Both the position numbers and the translations under genes were made by a program. The notes beneath the pieces are model-generated. The model did not search any database and was not told where the DNA came from. It saw only the letters and a program-made list of their open reading frames with translations. DNA of 64,000 nt from an uncultured Paracoccaceae bacterium (GTDB taxonomy: Bacteria; Pseudomonadota; Alphaproteobacteria; Rhodobacterales; Rhodobacteraceae): positions 1 to 64,000 of the forward strand of contig CALIZF010000008.1 in the NCBI GenBank assembly GCA_938028765.1, written 5' to 3'. Shown here in pieces: positions 31,078-44,326 of the stretch (positions are counted from its first letter, which is position 1; each line of letters starts with the position of its first letter).

Positions 31078-31407
31078 ATGTTCCGAACCCTTCCCCTCCG
31101 CATCCTCTGCGCCGCGGCGCTTGCGCTTGCGCCGACCCTTCTGCCCGGTGCCGCCACGGCGCAGGGCCGCGCCTGCGCCCCGCGCGCGGCGGTGATGGCC
31201 GCCCTGTCGGGCACCTGGGGCGAGACGCGCCGCGGCATCGGCCTTGCCGGCGACGCGGCGGCGGTGGTCGAGCTCTTCGCATCCGACACGACCGGAAGCT
31301 GGACCGTGACGATCACCACGCCCGCGGGCCTGACCTGCCTGATCGCCGCCGGCACCGGATGGGAGGCGCGGTCGGACGACCTGCCCGCCGAGGGCAGTCC
31401 GACCTGA
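31078..31407 (+). CDS. Hypothetical secreted protein
   Basis: 109 aa with signal peptide (MFRTLPLRILCAAALALAPTLLPGAATAQG); two Cys in mature part. Confidence 0.7.
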   Translation: MFRTLPLRILCAAALALAPTLLPGAATAQGRACAPRAAVMAALSGTWGETRRGIGLAGDAAAVVELFASDTTGSWTVTITTPAGLTCLIAAGTGWEARSDDLPAEGSPT

Positions 31408-31410
31408 CCG

Positions 31411-33266
<1,856 letters not shown>

Positions 33267-33749
33267 CCCGAGCATGCGCCCCTCGGCTCGCGCAGCCGGG
33301 GGCACACCCTGCGGCGCGAGGTCGGCGCTGCCGCATGACCCGCCCCTCGCCGCCCCGGGCCTCGCCCCCGGGGCTGCGGCAGCGGGCATTTCGTCCGACA
33401 TCGCCGCGACGGGCCTTGCTGCGGCCGCGGCGGCGCTGGCGGCGCCCCCGGCGGACGACTGCGGCCGAATGGCGCTGGCCGGCGTCCGCTTCCTGCGCGG
33501 GCTGAAGCGCGCGCTGCCTACGCGCTGGACCCATGGGGTGGCGTCCGACCGGACCAGGGTTCCGGTCCGGCGCCCGCCGATCCCCCGGAATGGGCGCACG
33601 GCGCGGACGTGCTGTCCTGGGCGCGGCAGGGCGCGCGGGTCAGCCCCGAGACCTCGCGCGCCTTCGGGCGGCCGGTGCGCGGCGATGCCTTCCTGGTCGT
33701 GCCGGTCCTGCCCCGATGCCGCCGGCCGCGACTGCGCCGCCCGGACGGA

Positions 33750-34795
33750 CCGAGCGGATGCTGCTGGCGGCGCTGACCATCCTTGCCCTCGCCGTGCCGC
33801 TGCCCGAGGCCGGGAATCCTGCCCTGACGCCGGACGAGTTCACCTCGCTTCTGGTCACGCGCGCGGGCTGGGGCAGCCTTCTGATCGACCGCCGGGCGAC
33901 CGACACACACCGGCCTTCTATGCGCTGCTGAAGGGCTCGGTCGCGCTCGTCGGCGAGGATCGCGGCGCGGTGCGCGCGCTGAACCCGATCCTGCACGACG
34001 CCGCGGGACCGGGCGTCTGGGCGATCGCGCGACGATCGGTGCGGCGGGGGCGGGCCTCATCGCGGCGGCGGCGTGCGTCCTGTCGGCGATCCTGATCGCC
34101 GCGGCGCGCGAGGTGCGGATGTATCCGCGCGTCACGCTCGGTGCGGGGCTTGCGGTCCTTGCGCTGATCGCGGCGCTCGCGCGTCATCCGCTCGGGCGCG
34201 ACCCCGACCGCGCACCCCCGCGGGCGGGGTGGCTGTGGGCGGGCGTCGCGCTGGCGGCCGCGGGGGCGTTCCATGCGCAGGTCTCGGCGGTGTTCGTGAT
34301 GGTGCCGCCGCTGGCGGCCGTGTTCGTCGCGGCGGCGGCGGCATGGGTCCGGTCCGCGGCGCTCGCACCCTTCCATCCGGCGGAGCGTCAGCAGACGGCC
34401 CTCGATGCGCTTGCGCCCGTGATCGCCCGGTTCGATCCCGCTACCGATACGCTGGTGCTGGGCCCGCGCGACGACGAGACGAACCTGCGCTCGAACCACC
34501 CGGCCCTGTTCGACGGGGTGCGAGCTGTGCTCGGGTTCCACGACGGGAACCGGCGGCCGCCGTTCGAGACGCGGATGCGGTCGCGCTTCGCGCTGCGGGG
34601 TGCGGCGGCGCACCTCGCGACACCGCCGGGGCGCCTGTGGTGCCTGCGCGAAACCGACCCGCCGCTCCCGATCCCGCCGGCAGCATCGGCGGACCCCGCC
34701 CTCGATCTCCTGGCCGCGCGGGGGCCGGTCGTCGAAAGCCATGCCGCGGGCCGGTCGAGCTTCGACATCCACGCGATCGCCCCCCTGAGTCGGGG
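33750..34795 (+). pseudogene. Frameshifted, internally shortened glycosyltransferase family 39-like membrane protein
   Basis: LLAALTILALAVPLPEAGNPALTPDEFTSLLVTRAGWGSLLIDRRATDTH / (frame change about 33905) [25 protein letters not shown] / (frame change about 34030) [37 protein letters not shown]...; C-terminal [34 protein letters not shown]. Confidence 0.65.
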
Positions 34796-34817
34796 CCCCG
34801 GCGGCGGCATACGGCTT

Positions 34818-34846
34818 GTGATCACAGTCGAAAATCGAGTGATCAC
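34818..34846. promoter_or_regulatory. Paired palindromic operator candidate GTGATCAC-N13-GTGATCAC upstream of sucC
   Basis: GTGATCAC at 34818-34825 and 34839-34846 (21 bp apart), about 127-155 bp upstream of the sucC ATG; same arrangement as upstream of sdhC. Confidence 0.7.
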
Positions 34847-34972
34847 AATTGGTGGATTTTCGTGGTGTGCAACGGTATGCGACACCGATTCCCGTTTGCA
34901 GGCCCCGCGCAGTGTGGCAAGGCGACGCGCAAGGGCGGGCGAAGGACCCGGGGGACGAGGGACGAAGGCGGC

Positions 34973-36166
34973 ATGAACATCCACGAATACCAGGCCAAGG
35001 CGCTGTTGCGCAGCTACGGCGTGCCCGTTTCGGACGGTCGGCTGGTGCTGCGGGCCGAGGATGCCAAGACGGCGGCCGGCGAGCTCGACGGGCCGGTCTG
35101 GGTCGTCAAGGCGCAGATCCACGCCGGCGGCCGCGGCAAGGGCCGCTTCAAGGAACCCGAGGCGGGCGAGAAGGGCGGCGTGCGCGTGACCCGGTCGGTC
35201 AGCGAGGCGGCCGAGGCGGCCGCGCAGATGCTGGGCCGCACGCTGGTCACGCACCAGACCGGCCCCGCGGGCAAGCAGGTGGGCCGCATCTACATCGAGG
35301 ACGGCAGCGACATCGCGCGCGAACTTTACCTTGCGCTGCTGATCGACCGGAAGACCAGCCGCATTTCCTTCGTGTGCTCGACCGAAGGCGGCATCGACAT
35401 CGAGGAGGTCGCCCACGCGACCCCCGAGCGGATCCTGACCTTCACCGTCGATCCCGCGACCGGCATCCAGGGCTTTCACGGCCGGCGCGTCGCCTTCGCG
35501 CTCGGCCTCGAGGGCAAGCAGGTTCGCCAGTGCGTCGATCTGGTGACGCGGCTCTACCGCCTCTTCGTCGAGAAGGACGCCGAGATGGTGGAGATCAACC
35601 CCCTGATCGTCACGGCGGACGGCGACCTGCGCTGCCTCGACGCCAAGATGGGGTTCGACAACAACGCGCTGTACCGCCAGCCGGGCATCCTCGAGCTGCG
35701 GGACGAGACCGAGGAGGATCCGAAGGAACTCGCGGCCTCGAAGTTCGACCTGAACTACATCGCGCTCGACGGCGAGATCGGCTGCATGGTGAACGGCGCG
35801 GGCCTCGCCATGGCGACGATGGACATCATCAAGCTCTACGGTGCCGAGCCTGCGAACTTCCTCGACGTGGGCGGGGGGGCGACGAAGGAAAAGGTGACCG
35901 AAGCCTTCAAGATCATCACCTCGGACCCGAACGTGAAGGGCATCCTCGTCAACATCTTCGGCGGCATCATGCGCTGCGACATCATCGCGGAAGGGATCAT
36001 CGCCGCGGTCCGCGAGGTGGGGCTGAAGGTGCCGCTGGTCGTGCGGCTGGAGGGAACCAACGTGGACATCGGCAAGCAGATCATCGCGCAGTCGGGTCTG
36101 AACGTGATCGCCGCCGACAACCTGTCGGACGCGGCGCAGAAGATCGTCAAGGCGGTCAGGGGGTAA
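34973..36166 (+). CDS. sucC: Succinyl-CoA ligase (ADP-forming) beta subunit
   Basis: [54 protein letters not shown]. Confidence 0.97.
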   Translation: MNIHEYQAKALLRSYGVPVSDGRLVLRAEDAKTAAGELDGPVWVVKAQIHAGGRGKGRFKEPEAGEKGGVRVTRSVSEAAEAAAQMLGRTLVTHQTGPAGKQVGRIYIEDGSDIARELYLALLIDRKTSRISFVCSTEGGIDIEEVAHATPERILTFTVDPATGIQGFHGRRVAFALGLEGKQVRQCVDLVTRLYRLFVEKDAEMVEINPLIVTADGDLRCLDAKMGFDNNALYRQPGILELRDETEEDPKELAASKFDLNYIALDGEIGCMVNGAGLAMATMDIIKLYGAEPANFLDVGGGATKEKVTEAFKIITSDPNVKGILVNIFGGIMRCDIIAEGIIAAVREVGLKVPLVVRLEGTNVDIGKQIIAQSGLNVIAADNLSDAAQKIVKAVRG

Positions 36167-36171
36167 GGATC

Positions 36172-37056
36172 ATGGCCGTTCTCGTCAACGAAACCACCCG
36201 CGTCATCTGCCAGGGCATCACCGGCAGCCAGGGCACCTTCCACACCGAGCAGGCGATCGCCTACGGCACCCGCATGGTCGGCGGCGTGACGCCGGGCAAG
36301 GGCGGCACCGAACACCTGGGCCTGCCCGTGTTCAACTCGGTCCACGAGGCGGTGGCGCGCACCGGGGCCGACGCGACGGTGATCTACGTCCCCCCGCCCT
36401 TCGCGGCCGACTCGATCCTCGAGGCGATCGACGCTGAGGTGCCGCTGATCGTCTGCATCACCGAAGGCATCCCCGTCCTCGACATGATGAAGGTCAAGCG
36501 GGCGCTTTCCACGTCGAAATCCCGCCTGATCGGGCCGAACTGCCCCGGCGTGATGACGCCCGGCGCCTGCAAGATCGGCATCATGCCCGGCAACATCTTC
36601 AGCCGCGGCCGGGTGGGCGTCGTGTCGCGCTCGGGCACGCTGACCTATGAGGCGGTCAAGCAGACGACCGACGTCGGGCTGGGCCAGTCCTCGGCCGTCG
36701 GCATCGGCGGCGACCCGATCAAGGGGACCGAACACATAGACGTGCTGGAGATGTTCCTGGCCGACCCCGAGACCGACGCGATCATCATGATCGGCGAGAT
36801 CGGCGGCTCGGCCGAGGAGGACGCAGCCCAGTTCCTGATCGACGAGGCGAAGCGCGGGCGGAAGAAGCCGGTCGCGGGCTTCATCGCCGGGCGCACCGCG
36901 CCCCCCGGCCGCCGCATGGGCCATGCGGGCGCCATCGTCTCAGGCGGCAAGGGCGACGCAGGCTCGAAGATCGAGGCCATGAAGGCCGCGGGCATCGTCG
37001 TGGCCGACAGCCCCGCAGGGCTGGGCGAGGCGGTGCTGAAGGCCATGGGGCGCTGA
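36172..37056 (+). CDS. sucD: Succinyl-CoA ligase alpha subunit
   Basis: [61 protein letters not shown]. Confidence 0.97.
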   Translation: MAVLVNETTRVICQGITGSQGTFHTEQAIAYGTRMVGGVTPGKGGTEHLGLPVFNSVHEAVARTGADATVIYVPPPFAADSILEAIDAEVPLIVCITEGIPVLDMMKVKRALSTSKSRLIGPNCPGVMTPGACKIGIMPGNIFSRGRVGVVSRSGTLTYEAVKQTTDVGLGQSSAVGIGGDPIKGTEHIDVLEMFLADPETDAIIMIGEIGGSAEEDAAQFLIDEAKRGRKKPVAGFIAGRTAPPGRRMGHAGAIVSGGKGDAGSKIEAMKAAGIVVADSPAGLGEAVLKAMGR

Positions 37057-37073
37057 GAGGAAAGACATCCGCG

Positions 37074-37229
37074 ATGAACGCACAGCACGACACCTCCGAG
37101 GCCGACCGGCGCCGCACGCGCGCCGTCCTCGTCGCGCATCTGGCGCTTGCCGCCGGGCTTCTCGCCGCGCTCGCGGTGTCCGCGGCGGGGGTCGATGCGG
37201 CCGGCCCCCTTTTCGCGCTCGGCCGCTGA
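37074..37229 (+). CDS. Putative 51-aa single-TM protein between sucD and sucA
   Basis: ATG preceded by AGAGGAAAG; translation MNAQHDTSEADRRRTRAVLVAHLALAAGLLAALAVSAAGVDAAGPLFALGR*; not in the supplied ORF track. Confidence 0.55.
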   Translation: MNAQHDTSEADRRRTRAVLVAHLALAAGLLAALAVSAAGVDAAGPLFALGR

Positions 37230-37267
37230 TCCGCGCCGATCCATCCCGAACGCTCAGGGAACCGATC

Positions 37268-40228
37268 ATGACCGACCAGAGCCCCAACGACGTGTTCAAG
37301 GCCTCGTCCTTCCTGCAGGGGGCGAACGCCGACTACATCGACGCGCTGCACGCCCGCTATGCGACGGATCCGGCCTCGGTCGACGCGGCCTGGGCCGCAT
37401 TCTTCCGCGACCTCGGCGACAGCGACGCGGATGCGCGGCGGCAGGCCAGGGGGCCGTCCTGGGCGCGGGGCGACTGGCCGCCGCAGCCGGCCGACGAACT
37501 GACCGCAGCGCTGACCGGCGAATGGCCCGCGGCCGCGCGCGAGGCGAAGGGGGCCGGCCAGAAGATCGCGGCGAAGGCCGACGAACGGGGCGTCAGCCTG
37601 TCGGACGCGCAGATCCAGCGCGCCGTCCTCGACAGCATCCGGGCGCTGATGCTGATCCGCGCCTATCGCATCCGCGGGCATCTGGTGGCCGACCTCGATC
37701 CCCTGGGGATGCGGGACCAGACCCCGCACCCCGAGCTCGACCCGCGGTCCTACGGTTTCACCGACGCGGACATGGACCGGCCGATCTTCATCGACAACGT
37801 GCTGGGCCTGCAGCTGGCGTCGATGCGCCAGATCCTCGACATCGTGCGGCGCACCTACTGCGGCACCTTCGCGCTGCAGTACATGCACATCTCCGATCCC
37901 GAGCAGGCCGCCTGGCTGAAGGAGCGGATCGAGGGCTACGGCAAGGAGATCGCCTTCACAAAGCAGGGGCGCAAGGCGATCCTCAACAAGCTGGTCGAGG
38001 CAGAGGGGTTCGAGAAGTTCTGCCACGTCAAGTTCATGGGCACGAAGCGCTTCGGCCTTGACGGGGGCGAGGCGCTGATCCCGGCGATGGAGCAGATCAT
38101 CAAGCGCGGCGGGGCACTCGGCGTGAAGGAGATCGTGGTGGGCATGCCGCACCGCGGCCGCCTCAGCGTGCTCGCCAACGTGCTGATGAAGCCATACCGC
38201 GCGATCTTCAACGAGTTCCAGGGCGGCAGCTTCAAGCCCGAGGACGTGGACGGGTCGGGCGACGTGAAATACCACCTTGGCGCCTCGGCCGACCGCGAGT
38301 TCGACGGCAACGTGGTGCACCTGTCGCTGACCGCGAACCCCAGCCACCTCGAGGCGGTTAACCCCGTCGTGCTGGGCAAGGCACGGGCCAAGCAGGACCA
38401 GTGGGGCGACACCGAACGCAAGATGGTGTTGCCCGTGCTGCTGCACGGGGACGCGGCCTTCGCGGGCCAGGGCGTGGTTGCCGAATGCTTTCAGCTGTCG
38501 GGCATCCGCGGTCACCGCACCGGCGGCACCATCCACATCGTGGTGAACAACCAGATCGGCTTCACCACCGCCCCGCACTTCAGCCGCACCAGCCCCTACC
38601 CGACCGACATCGCGCTGATGGTCGAGGCGCCGATCTTCCACGTCAACGGCGACGACCCCGAGGCGGTCGTGCACGCCGCGCGGATCGCCACCGAGTTCCG
38701 CCAGAAGTTCGGCAAGGACGTGGTGATCGACATGTTCTGCTACCGCCGCTTCGGCCACAACGAGGGGGATGAACCGATGTTCACCAACCCCGCGATGTAC
38801 AAGCGGATCCGCCAGCACAAGACGACGCTGCAGCTTTACACCGAGCGGCTGGTGAAGGACGGCCTGATCCCCGAGGGCGAGATCGAGGATATGAAGGCCG
38901 CCTTCCAGGCACGCCTGAACGAGGAATTCGAGGCAGCCAAGGACTTCAAGCCCAACAAGGCCGACTGGCTCGACGGGCGGTGGAGCCACCTCAAGCGCGA
39001 GGGCGAGGAATACCAGGCGGGCCAGACCGCGATCGCCCCCGAAACGATGGCCGAGGTCGGCGCGGCGCTGACCCGCGTGCCGCCGGGCTTCGACCTGCAC
39101 CGGACCGTCGCGCGGCAGCTCGAGGCCAAGGCGACGATGTTCGAGTCCGGCCGGGGCTTCGACTGGGCCACGGCCGAGGCGCTCGCCTTCGGGTCGCTCC
39201 TGACCGAGGGCTTTGCGGTGCGGCTGGCGGGGCAGGACTCGACGCGCGGCACCTTCAGCCAGCGGCATGCCGCGCTGATCGACCAGACGACCGAGGAACG
39301 CCACTATCCGCTGAACCACATCAGGTCCGGGCAGGCGCGGTTCGAGGTCATCGACTCGATGCTCTCGGAATACGCGGTGCTCGGGTTCGAATACGGCTAT
39401 TCGCTGTCGGAGCCGAACGCCCTGACGCTGTGGGAGGCCCAGTTCGGCGACTTCGCCAACGGCGCGCAGATCATGTTCGACCAGTTCATCAACTCGGGCG
39501 AATCGAAATGGCTGCGCATGTCGGGCCTCGTGTGCCTTCTGCCGCACGGGTTCGAGGGCCAGGGGCCGGAACATTCCTCGGCCCGGCTGGAGCGGTTCCT
39601 GCAGATGTCCGCACAGGACAACTGGATCGTGGCCAACTGCACAACGCCGGCCAACTACTTCCACATCCTGCGCCGGCAGCTCCACCGCAGCTTCCGCAAG
39701 CCGCTGATCCTGATGACGCCGAAGTCGCTTCTGCGGCATCCGATGTGCGTTTCGGACGCGGCGGACTTCACCACCGGAAGCCAGTTCCACCGCGTGCTGT
39801 GGGACGACGCCCAGAAGGGCCATTCGACCCTCGCCCTGCGCCCGGACGCGGAAATCCGCCGTGTCGTGCTCTGCTCGGGCAAGGTCTATTACGACCTTCT
39901 GGCGGAACGCGACGCCCGTGGGGCTGACGACACCTATCTGCTGCGGCTGGAGCAGTTCTATCCCTTCCCCGCGCTCAGCCTCGTCAAGGAGCTCGAACGC
40001 TTCAAGCAGGCCGAAATCGTCTGGTGCCAGGAAGAGCCGAAGAACCAGGGGGCGTGGTCCTTCGTCGAGCCGAACATCGAATGGGTTCTGACGCGGATCG
40101 GCGCACGGCAGACGCGACCTGCCTACGCCGGGCGCGCCGCCAGCGCCTCGCCCGCCACCGGTCTGTCCTCGCGCCACAAGGCCGAGCAGGAGGCGCTGGT
40201 GGCCGAGGCGCTCGGTGCACGGAGCTGA
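37268..40228 (+). CDS. sucA: 2-oxoglutarate dehydrogenase E1 component
   Basis: [75 protein letters not shown]-type region. Confidence 0.98.
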   Translation: MTDQSPNDVFKASSFLQGANADYIDALHARYATDPASVDAAWAAFFRDLGDSDADARRQARGPSWARGDWPPQPADELTAALTGEWPAAAREAKGAGQKIAAKADERGVSLSDAQIQRAVLDSIRALMLIRAYRIRGHLVADLDPLGMRDQTPHPELDPRSYGFTDADMDRPIFIDNVLGLQLASMRQILDIVRRTYCGTFALQYMHISDPEQAAWLKERIEGYGKEIAFTKQGRKAILNKLVEAEGFEKFCHVKFMGTKRFGLDGGEALIPAMEQIIKRGGALGVKEIVVGMPHRGRLSVLANVLMKPYRAIFNEFQGGSFKPEDVDGSGDVKYHLGASADREFDGNVVHLSLTANPSHLEAVNPVVLGKARAKQDQWGDTERKMVLPVLLHGDAAFAGQGVVAECFQLSGIRGHRTGGTIHIVVNNQIGFTTAPHFSRTSPYPTDIALMVEAPIFHVNGDDPEAVVHAARIATEFRQKFGKDVVIDMFCYRRFGHNEGDEPMFTNPAMYKRIRQHKTTLQLYTERLVKDGLIPEGEIEDMKAAFQARLNEEFEAAKDFKPNKADWLDGRWSHLKREGEEYQAGQTAIAPETMAEVGAALTRVPPGFDLHRTVARQLEAKATMFESGRGFDWATAEALAFGSLLTEGFAVRLAGQDSTRGTFSQRHAALIDQTTEERHYPLNHIRSGQARFEVIDSMLSEYAVLGFEYGYSLSEPNALTLWEAQFGDFANGAQIMFDQFINSGESKWLRMSGLVCLLPHGFEGQGPEHSSARLERFLQMSAQDNWIVANCTTPANYFHILRRQLHRSFRKPLILMTPKSLLRHPMCVSDAADFTTGSQFHRVLWDDAQKGHSTLALRPDAEIRRVVLCSGKVYYDLLAERDARGADDTYLLRLEQFYPFPALSLVKELERFKQAEIVWCQEEPKNQGAWSFVEPNIEWVLTRIGARQTRPAYAGRAASASPATGLSSRHKAEQEALVAEALGARS

Positions 40229-40232
40229 TCCC

Positions 40233-41753
40233 ATGGCCGTCAAGGTCCGCGTTCCCGCGCTCGGCGAAAGCGTGGCCGAGGCGACGGTCGCCACCTGGTT
40301 CAAGCGGCCGGGCGATGCCGTGGCCGCCGACGAGATGCTGTGCGAGCTCGAGACCGACAAGGTGACGGTCGAGGTTCCCAGCCCTGCGGCCGGCCGGCTG
40401 GCCGAGATCGCGGCACCCGAGGGTGCAGCGGTGGCGCCGGGCGCCCTGCTTGCGACGGTCGCCGAAGGTCCGGCGGCCGCACGGATTGAAACGCCACCAA
40501 GGGGTGCCGCGCCGCAGGCGGGCACGGGAGAGGGCAGAATGGTCGATGTGATGGTGCCGACGCTCGGCGAAAGCGTGACCGAGGCGACAGTCAGCACCTG
40601 GTTCAAGAAGCCCGGCGACACTGTCGCCCGGGACGAGATGCTGTGCGAACTCGAGACCGACAAGGTCTCGGTCGAGGTTCCGGCGCCGGCGGCCGGGGTG
40701 CTGGCCGAGATCCTCGCGCCCGCGGGCGCGACGATCGCCGCGGGCGGGCGTCTTGCGGTCATCAGCGCCGGCGAAGGTGCCGCGGCCGCGGCGCCGGCCG
40801 AGCCGCCGAAGGCCGCCGCCCCGGCCCCTGCGCCTGCCCGCGACGTCGAGGATGCGCCCTCGGCGAAGAAGGCGATGGCCGAGGCCGGCCTGTCGCGGGA
40901 CCAGGTGACAGGCACCGGCCGCGACGGCCGCGTGATGAAGGAGGACGTTCAGGCCGCCATCGCCGCGGCGAAGGCAGCGCCCGCGCCTGCGGCCCCCATG
41001 CCGGCGGTCACCGTGGCCGCCCCGCCGCGCGCGCCCGTGCCGGCCGAGGACGCCGCGCGCGAGGAACGGGTGCGCATGACGCGCCTGCGCCAGACCATCG
41101 CCCGCCGCCTGAAGGACGCACAGAACACCGCCGCGATGCTTACCACCTACAACGAGGTGGACATGTCGGCGATCATGGACCTGCGCAACGAGTTCAAGGA
41201 CGCCTTCGAGAAGAAGCACGGCGTGAAGCTCGGCTTCATGTCCTTCTTCGTGAAGGCCTGCTGCCATGCGCTGAAGGAAGTGCCCGAGGTCAACGCAGAG
41301 ATCGACGGGCAGGACGTGGTCTACAAGAACTATGTCCACATGGGCGTGGCGGTCGGCACGCCCACGGGCCTCGTCGTGCCGGTGGTGCGCGACGCCGACG
41401 CGATGTCCTTCGCCGCCATCGAGAAGAAGATCGCCGAACTCGGCGCGCGCGCGCGCGACGGCAAGCTCAGCATGGCCGAGATGCAGGGGGGGTCGTTCAC
41501 GATCTCGAACGGCGGGGTCTACGGGTCGCTGATGTCCTCGCCCATTCTCAACCCGCCGCAGTCGGGCATCCTCGGGATGCACAAGATCCAGGACCGCCCG
41601 GTGGTGGTGAAGGGCCAGATCGTGGTGCGGCCGATGATGTATCTCGCGCTCAGCTACGATCACCGGATCGTGGACGGGAAGGGGGCGGTCACCTTCCTCG
41701 TGCGGGTGAAGGAGGCGCTCGAGGATCCGCGGCGGCTGCTGATGGATCTGTGA
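40233..41753 (+). CDS. sucB: Dihydrolipoyllysine-residue succinyltransferase (E2 of 2-oxoglutarate dehydrogenase) with two lipoyl domains
   Basis: Two lipoyl motifs ([15 protein letters not shown] and [15 protein letters not shown]), E3-binding region, catalytic domain with [35 protein letters not shown]. Confidence 0.97.
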   Translation: MAVKVRVPALGESVAEATVATWFKRPGDAVAADEMLCELETDKVTVEVPSPAAGRLAEIAAPEGAAVAPGALLATVAEGPAAARIETPPRGAAPQAGTGEGRMVDVMVPTLGESVTEATVSTWFKKPGDTVARDEMLCELETDKVSVEVPAPAAGVLAEILAPAGATIAAGGRLAVISAGEGAAAAAPAEPPKAAAPAPAPARDVEDAPSAKKAMAEAGLSRDQVTGTGRDGRVMKEDVQAAIAAAKAAPAPAAPMPAVTVAAPPRAPVPAEDAAREERVRMTRLRQTIARRLKDAQNTAAMLTTYNEVDMSAIMDLRNEFKDAFEKKHGVKLGFMSFFVKACCHALKEVPEVNAEIDGQDVVYKNYVHMGVAVGTPTGLVVPVVRDADAMSFAAIEKKIAELGARARDGKLSMAEMQGGSFTISNGGVYGSLMSSPILNPPQSGILGMHKIQDRPVVVKGQIVVRPMMYLALSYDHRIVDGKGAVTFLVRVKEALEDPRRLLMDL

Positions 41754-41790
41754 CCGGCCGCAGACAGACCGAACACGGAAGGGATCGCCG

Positions 41791-42186
41791 ATGCCCGAGA
41801 TCACCGCCCTGACCCTTGCGGGCCTTCTGCAGTGCGTGCAGTTCGCGCTGGTGTCGATCGCCGCCAACCGCGAGGTCGGGCCGCAGGTCACGCTTTCCCC
41901 GCGCGACGGCGTGGACCTGCGCGCGATGGTCAGTCCCCGGACAGGGCGGCTGATCCGCGCGCTCGACAATCATTTCGAGGGGCTGATCCTTTTCACCCTC
42001 GCCGTGGTCGCCGTCACGCTGGCGGGCAAGTCGAGCGGCCTGACCGCCGCTTGCGCCTGGGTCTATCTTGCCGCCCGCGTTCTCTATGTGCCCGCCTACT
42101 GGCTGGGCCTCGTGCCCTGGCGGTCGGTGATCTGGATGGCGGGCTGGGGGGCCACCGTCGTGATGCTGCTGGCGGCCCTTCCGTGA
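41791..42186 (+). CDS. MAPEG family membrane protein
   Basis: 4-TM, 131 aa, RLIRALDNHFEGLILFTLAVVAV, ARVLYVPAYWLGLVPWRSVIW. Confidence 0.85.
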   Translation: MPEITALTLAGLLQCVQFALVSIAANREVGPQVTLSPRDGVDLRAMVSPRTGRLIRALDNHFEGLILFTLAVVAVTLAGKSSGLTAACAWVYLAARVLYVPAYWLGLVPWRSVIWMAGWGATVVMLLAALP

Positions 42187-42273
42187 TCCTGCCCGATCCA
42201 TCCCGCCCGACCGCCCCTGAAACGCCGCGGCGCAGGCCCCGGCCGCGCCCGTGACCCAAGACGCGAGGACATC

Positions 42274-43662
42274 ATGGCTTCCTACGACCTCATCGTGATC
42301 GGCGCCGGCCCCGGCGGCTATGTCTGCGCGATCCGCGCCGCGCAGCTCGGGCTGAAGGTCGCCTGCGTCGAGGGGCGCGCGACGCTCGGCGGCACCTGCC
42401 TCAACGTCGGCTGCATCCCCTCGAAGGCGCTGCTGCACGCCAGCCACCAGCTGCACGAGGCGCACGAGAATTTTGCGAAGATGGGCCTCGTGGACGCAAA
42501 CCCGCGCATCGACTGGGCGAAGATGCGCGCCTACAAGGACGACGTGATCGCCCAGAACACCCGGGGAATCGAGTTCCTGTTCAAGAAGAATAAGGTCACC
42601 TGGATCCGGGGCTGGGCCTCGATCCCCGCCCCCGGTCGGGTGCAGGTCGGCGACGAGGTGCACGAGGGCAAGGCGATCGTGATCGCCAGCGGCTCGGAAG
42701 CCTCCACCATCCCCGGTGTGGCGGTGGACGAAGTGACGGTGGTTACCTCGACCGGTGCCCTCGACCTCGCGAAGGTCCCGCAGTCGATGGTGGTGATCGG
42801 CGGAGGGGTGATCGGGCTGGAACTCGGGTCGGTCTACAGCCGCCTCGGCACCGCGGTGACCGTGATCGAGTATCTCGACCACCTGATCCCCGGCAACGAC
42901 GGCGAGGTGCAGAAGGCGTTCGAGCGCATCCTGAGGAAGCAGGGCCTTGCCTTCGAGACGGGCGCCGCCGTGCAGGGCGTGACGAAGGGCGAGGGCGGCG
43001 CGACCGTCGCCTGGCAGCGCCGCAAGGACGGGTCGCTGCACGAGACGAAGGCCGATGTCGTGCTGGTGGCCACCGGGCGGCGGCCTTACGTCAAGGGCCT
43101 CGGCCTCGACGCGCTCGGCGTGCAGATGACGCCGCGCGGGCAGATCGCGGTGGACCGGCATTTCGCCACCTCTGTGCCGGGTATTTACGCGATCGGTGAC
43201 TGCATCCCCGGCCCGATGCTGGCCCACAAGGCCGAGGACGAGGGCTATGCGGTGGCCGAGGTGATCGCGGGCCGCGCGGGCCATGTGAACTACGGCGTGA
43301 TCCCGGGCGTGATCTACACTCACCCCGAGGTCGCCAGCGTCGGCGCCACGGAAGAGACGCTGAAGGAGGCGGGCACCGCCTACAAGGCCGGGAAGTTCAG
43401 CTTCATGGGCAACGGCCGGGCCAAGGCCAACTTCGCGGCGGACGGGTTCGTGAAGATTCTCGCCGACGCGCGGACCGACCGCATCCTCGGCGCCCACATC
43501 ATCGGGCCAGGTGCAGGCGATCTTATCCACGAAATCTGCGTGGCGATGGAATTCGGCGCGGCGGCCGAGGATCTCGCGCGCACCTGCCACGCCCACCCGA
43601 CGTACTCCGAGGCGGTGCGCGAGGCAGCGCTGGCCTGCGGCGACGGCGCGATCCACGCCTGA
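42274..43662 (+). CDS. lpd: Dihydrolipoyl dehydrogenase
   Basis: [63 protein letters not shown]. Confidence 0.97.
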   Translation: MASYDLIVIGAGPGGYVCAIRAAQLGLKVACVEGRATLGGTCLNVGCIPSKALLHASHQLHEAHENFAKMGLVDANPRIDWAKMRAYKDDVIAQNTRGIEFLFKKNKVTWIRGWASIPAPGRVQVGDEVHEGKAIVIASGSEASTIPGVAVDEVTVVTSTGALDLAKVPQSMVVIGGGVIGLELGSVYSRLGTAVTVIEYLDHLIPGNDGEVQKAFERILRKQGLAFETGAAVQGVTKGEGGATVAWQRRKDGSLHETKADVVLVATGRRPYVKGLGLDALGVQMTPRGQIAVDRHFATSVPGIYAIGDCIPGPMLAHKAEDEGYAVAEVIAGRAGHVNYGVIPGVIYTHPEVASVGATEETLKEAGTAYKAGKFSFMGNGRAKANFAADGFVKILADARTDRILGAHIIGPGAGDLIHEICVAMEFGAAAEDLARTCHAHPTYSEAVREAALACGDGAIHA

Positions 43663-44326
43663 CGGCGGCCATCGGGGACGGCGGCGCCGCGCCGGTCGCG
43701 CCCGAACGATACCCGGCCGGCGTTGCGTCGCCGGCGTCCTCGGTTCCGCCCCTCGCAAGTCGCGCCGCCGTGACCCCTGCGGCGAGGAGTTCAGCCCGGT
43801 CTCATGTCGATATCGCGGGCACGATCGGCGGCTCCGCCTTCAGCGCAGCACGGCAGCCGCCGATGACGGTCGGCGCATCGGCGACCTGCTGCGCAAGCGC
43901 GCGGTGGTCAGCCCGGACGAAAACTCTGGCAATCCCCTCGTGCGCACCGTGCCCGGGCACATCGGCGGTCGCTTCAGCGGCCGTGCCGAGGCCGGCAGGA
44001 TCGGCGACATCCTGCCCGAACCGGTCACCGAGGGGCCGCTGGCCCCGGGCGGCGGCGTCACGCGCTTCGGGCTCATCGATGCGACCGGGGGGCGGGGAGG
44101 TGCCGAGTGCCGTGCGAGGCGGCGCCCCAGTCCGCCGACCGGCGGCGGCACGATCCCGGGGCGAGATCGCGGCGACCTGCGCCACGGCGGCGATGGCGAC
44201 GACCGCGCTACCGGCCTCGGCGGCGGGCGCGCCGTGCTGCGCTTTGCGCCCGACGCGGTGATCCGGTTCGACGGCGTCGCCGATCCGACAGCCCTCGCAG
44301 CCGCGATCGACGTCCTGTGACCGGCC

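Noticed and set aside
33277-33305. Terminator after mdh (GCCCCTCGGCT-CGCGC-AGCCGGGGGC)
   Set aside because: Imperfect stem with a bulge and no T-run; could be chance in GC-rich sequence.
36881-40915. 1344-aa minus-strand ORF
   Set aside because: Antisense to sucD, sucA and sucB, which are unambiguous; no recognisable domain.
43665-44325. IS66-type transposase helper remnant
   Set aside because: The C-terminal GVADPTALAAAIDVL is only vaguely similar; no terminal inverted repeats or other transposase motifs seen.
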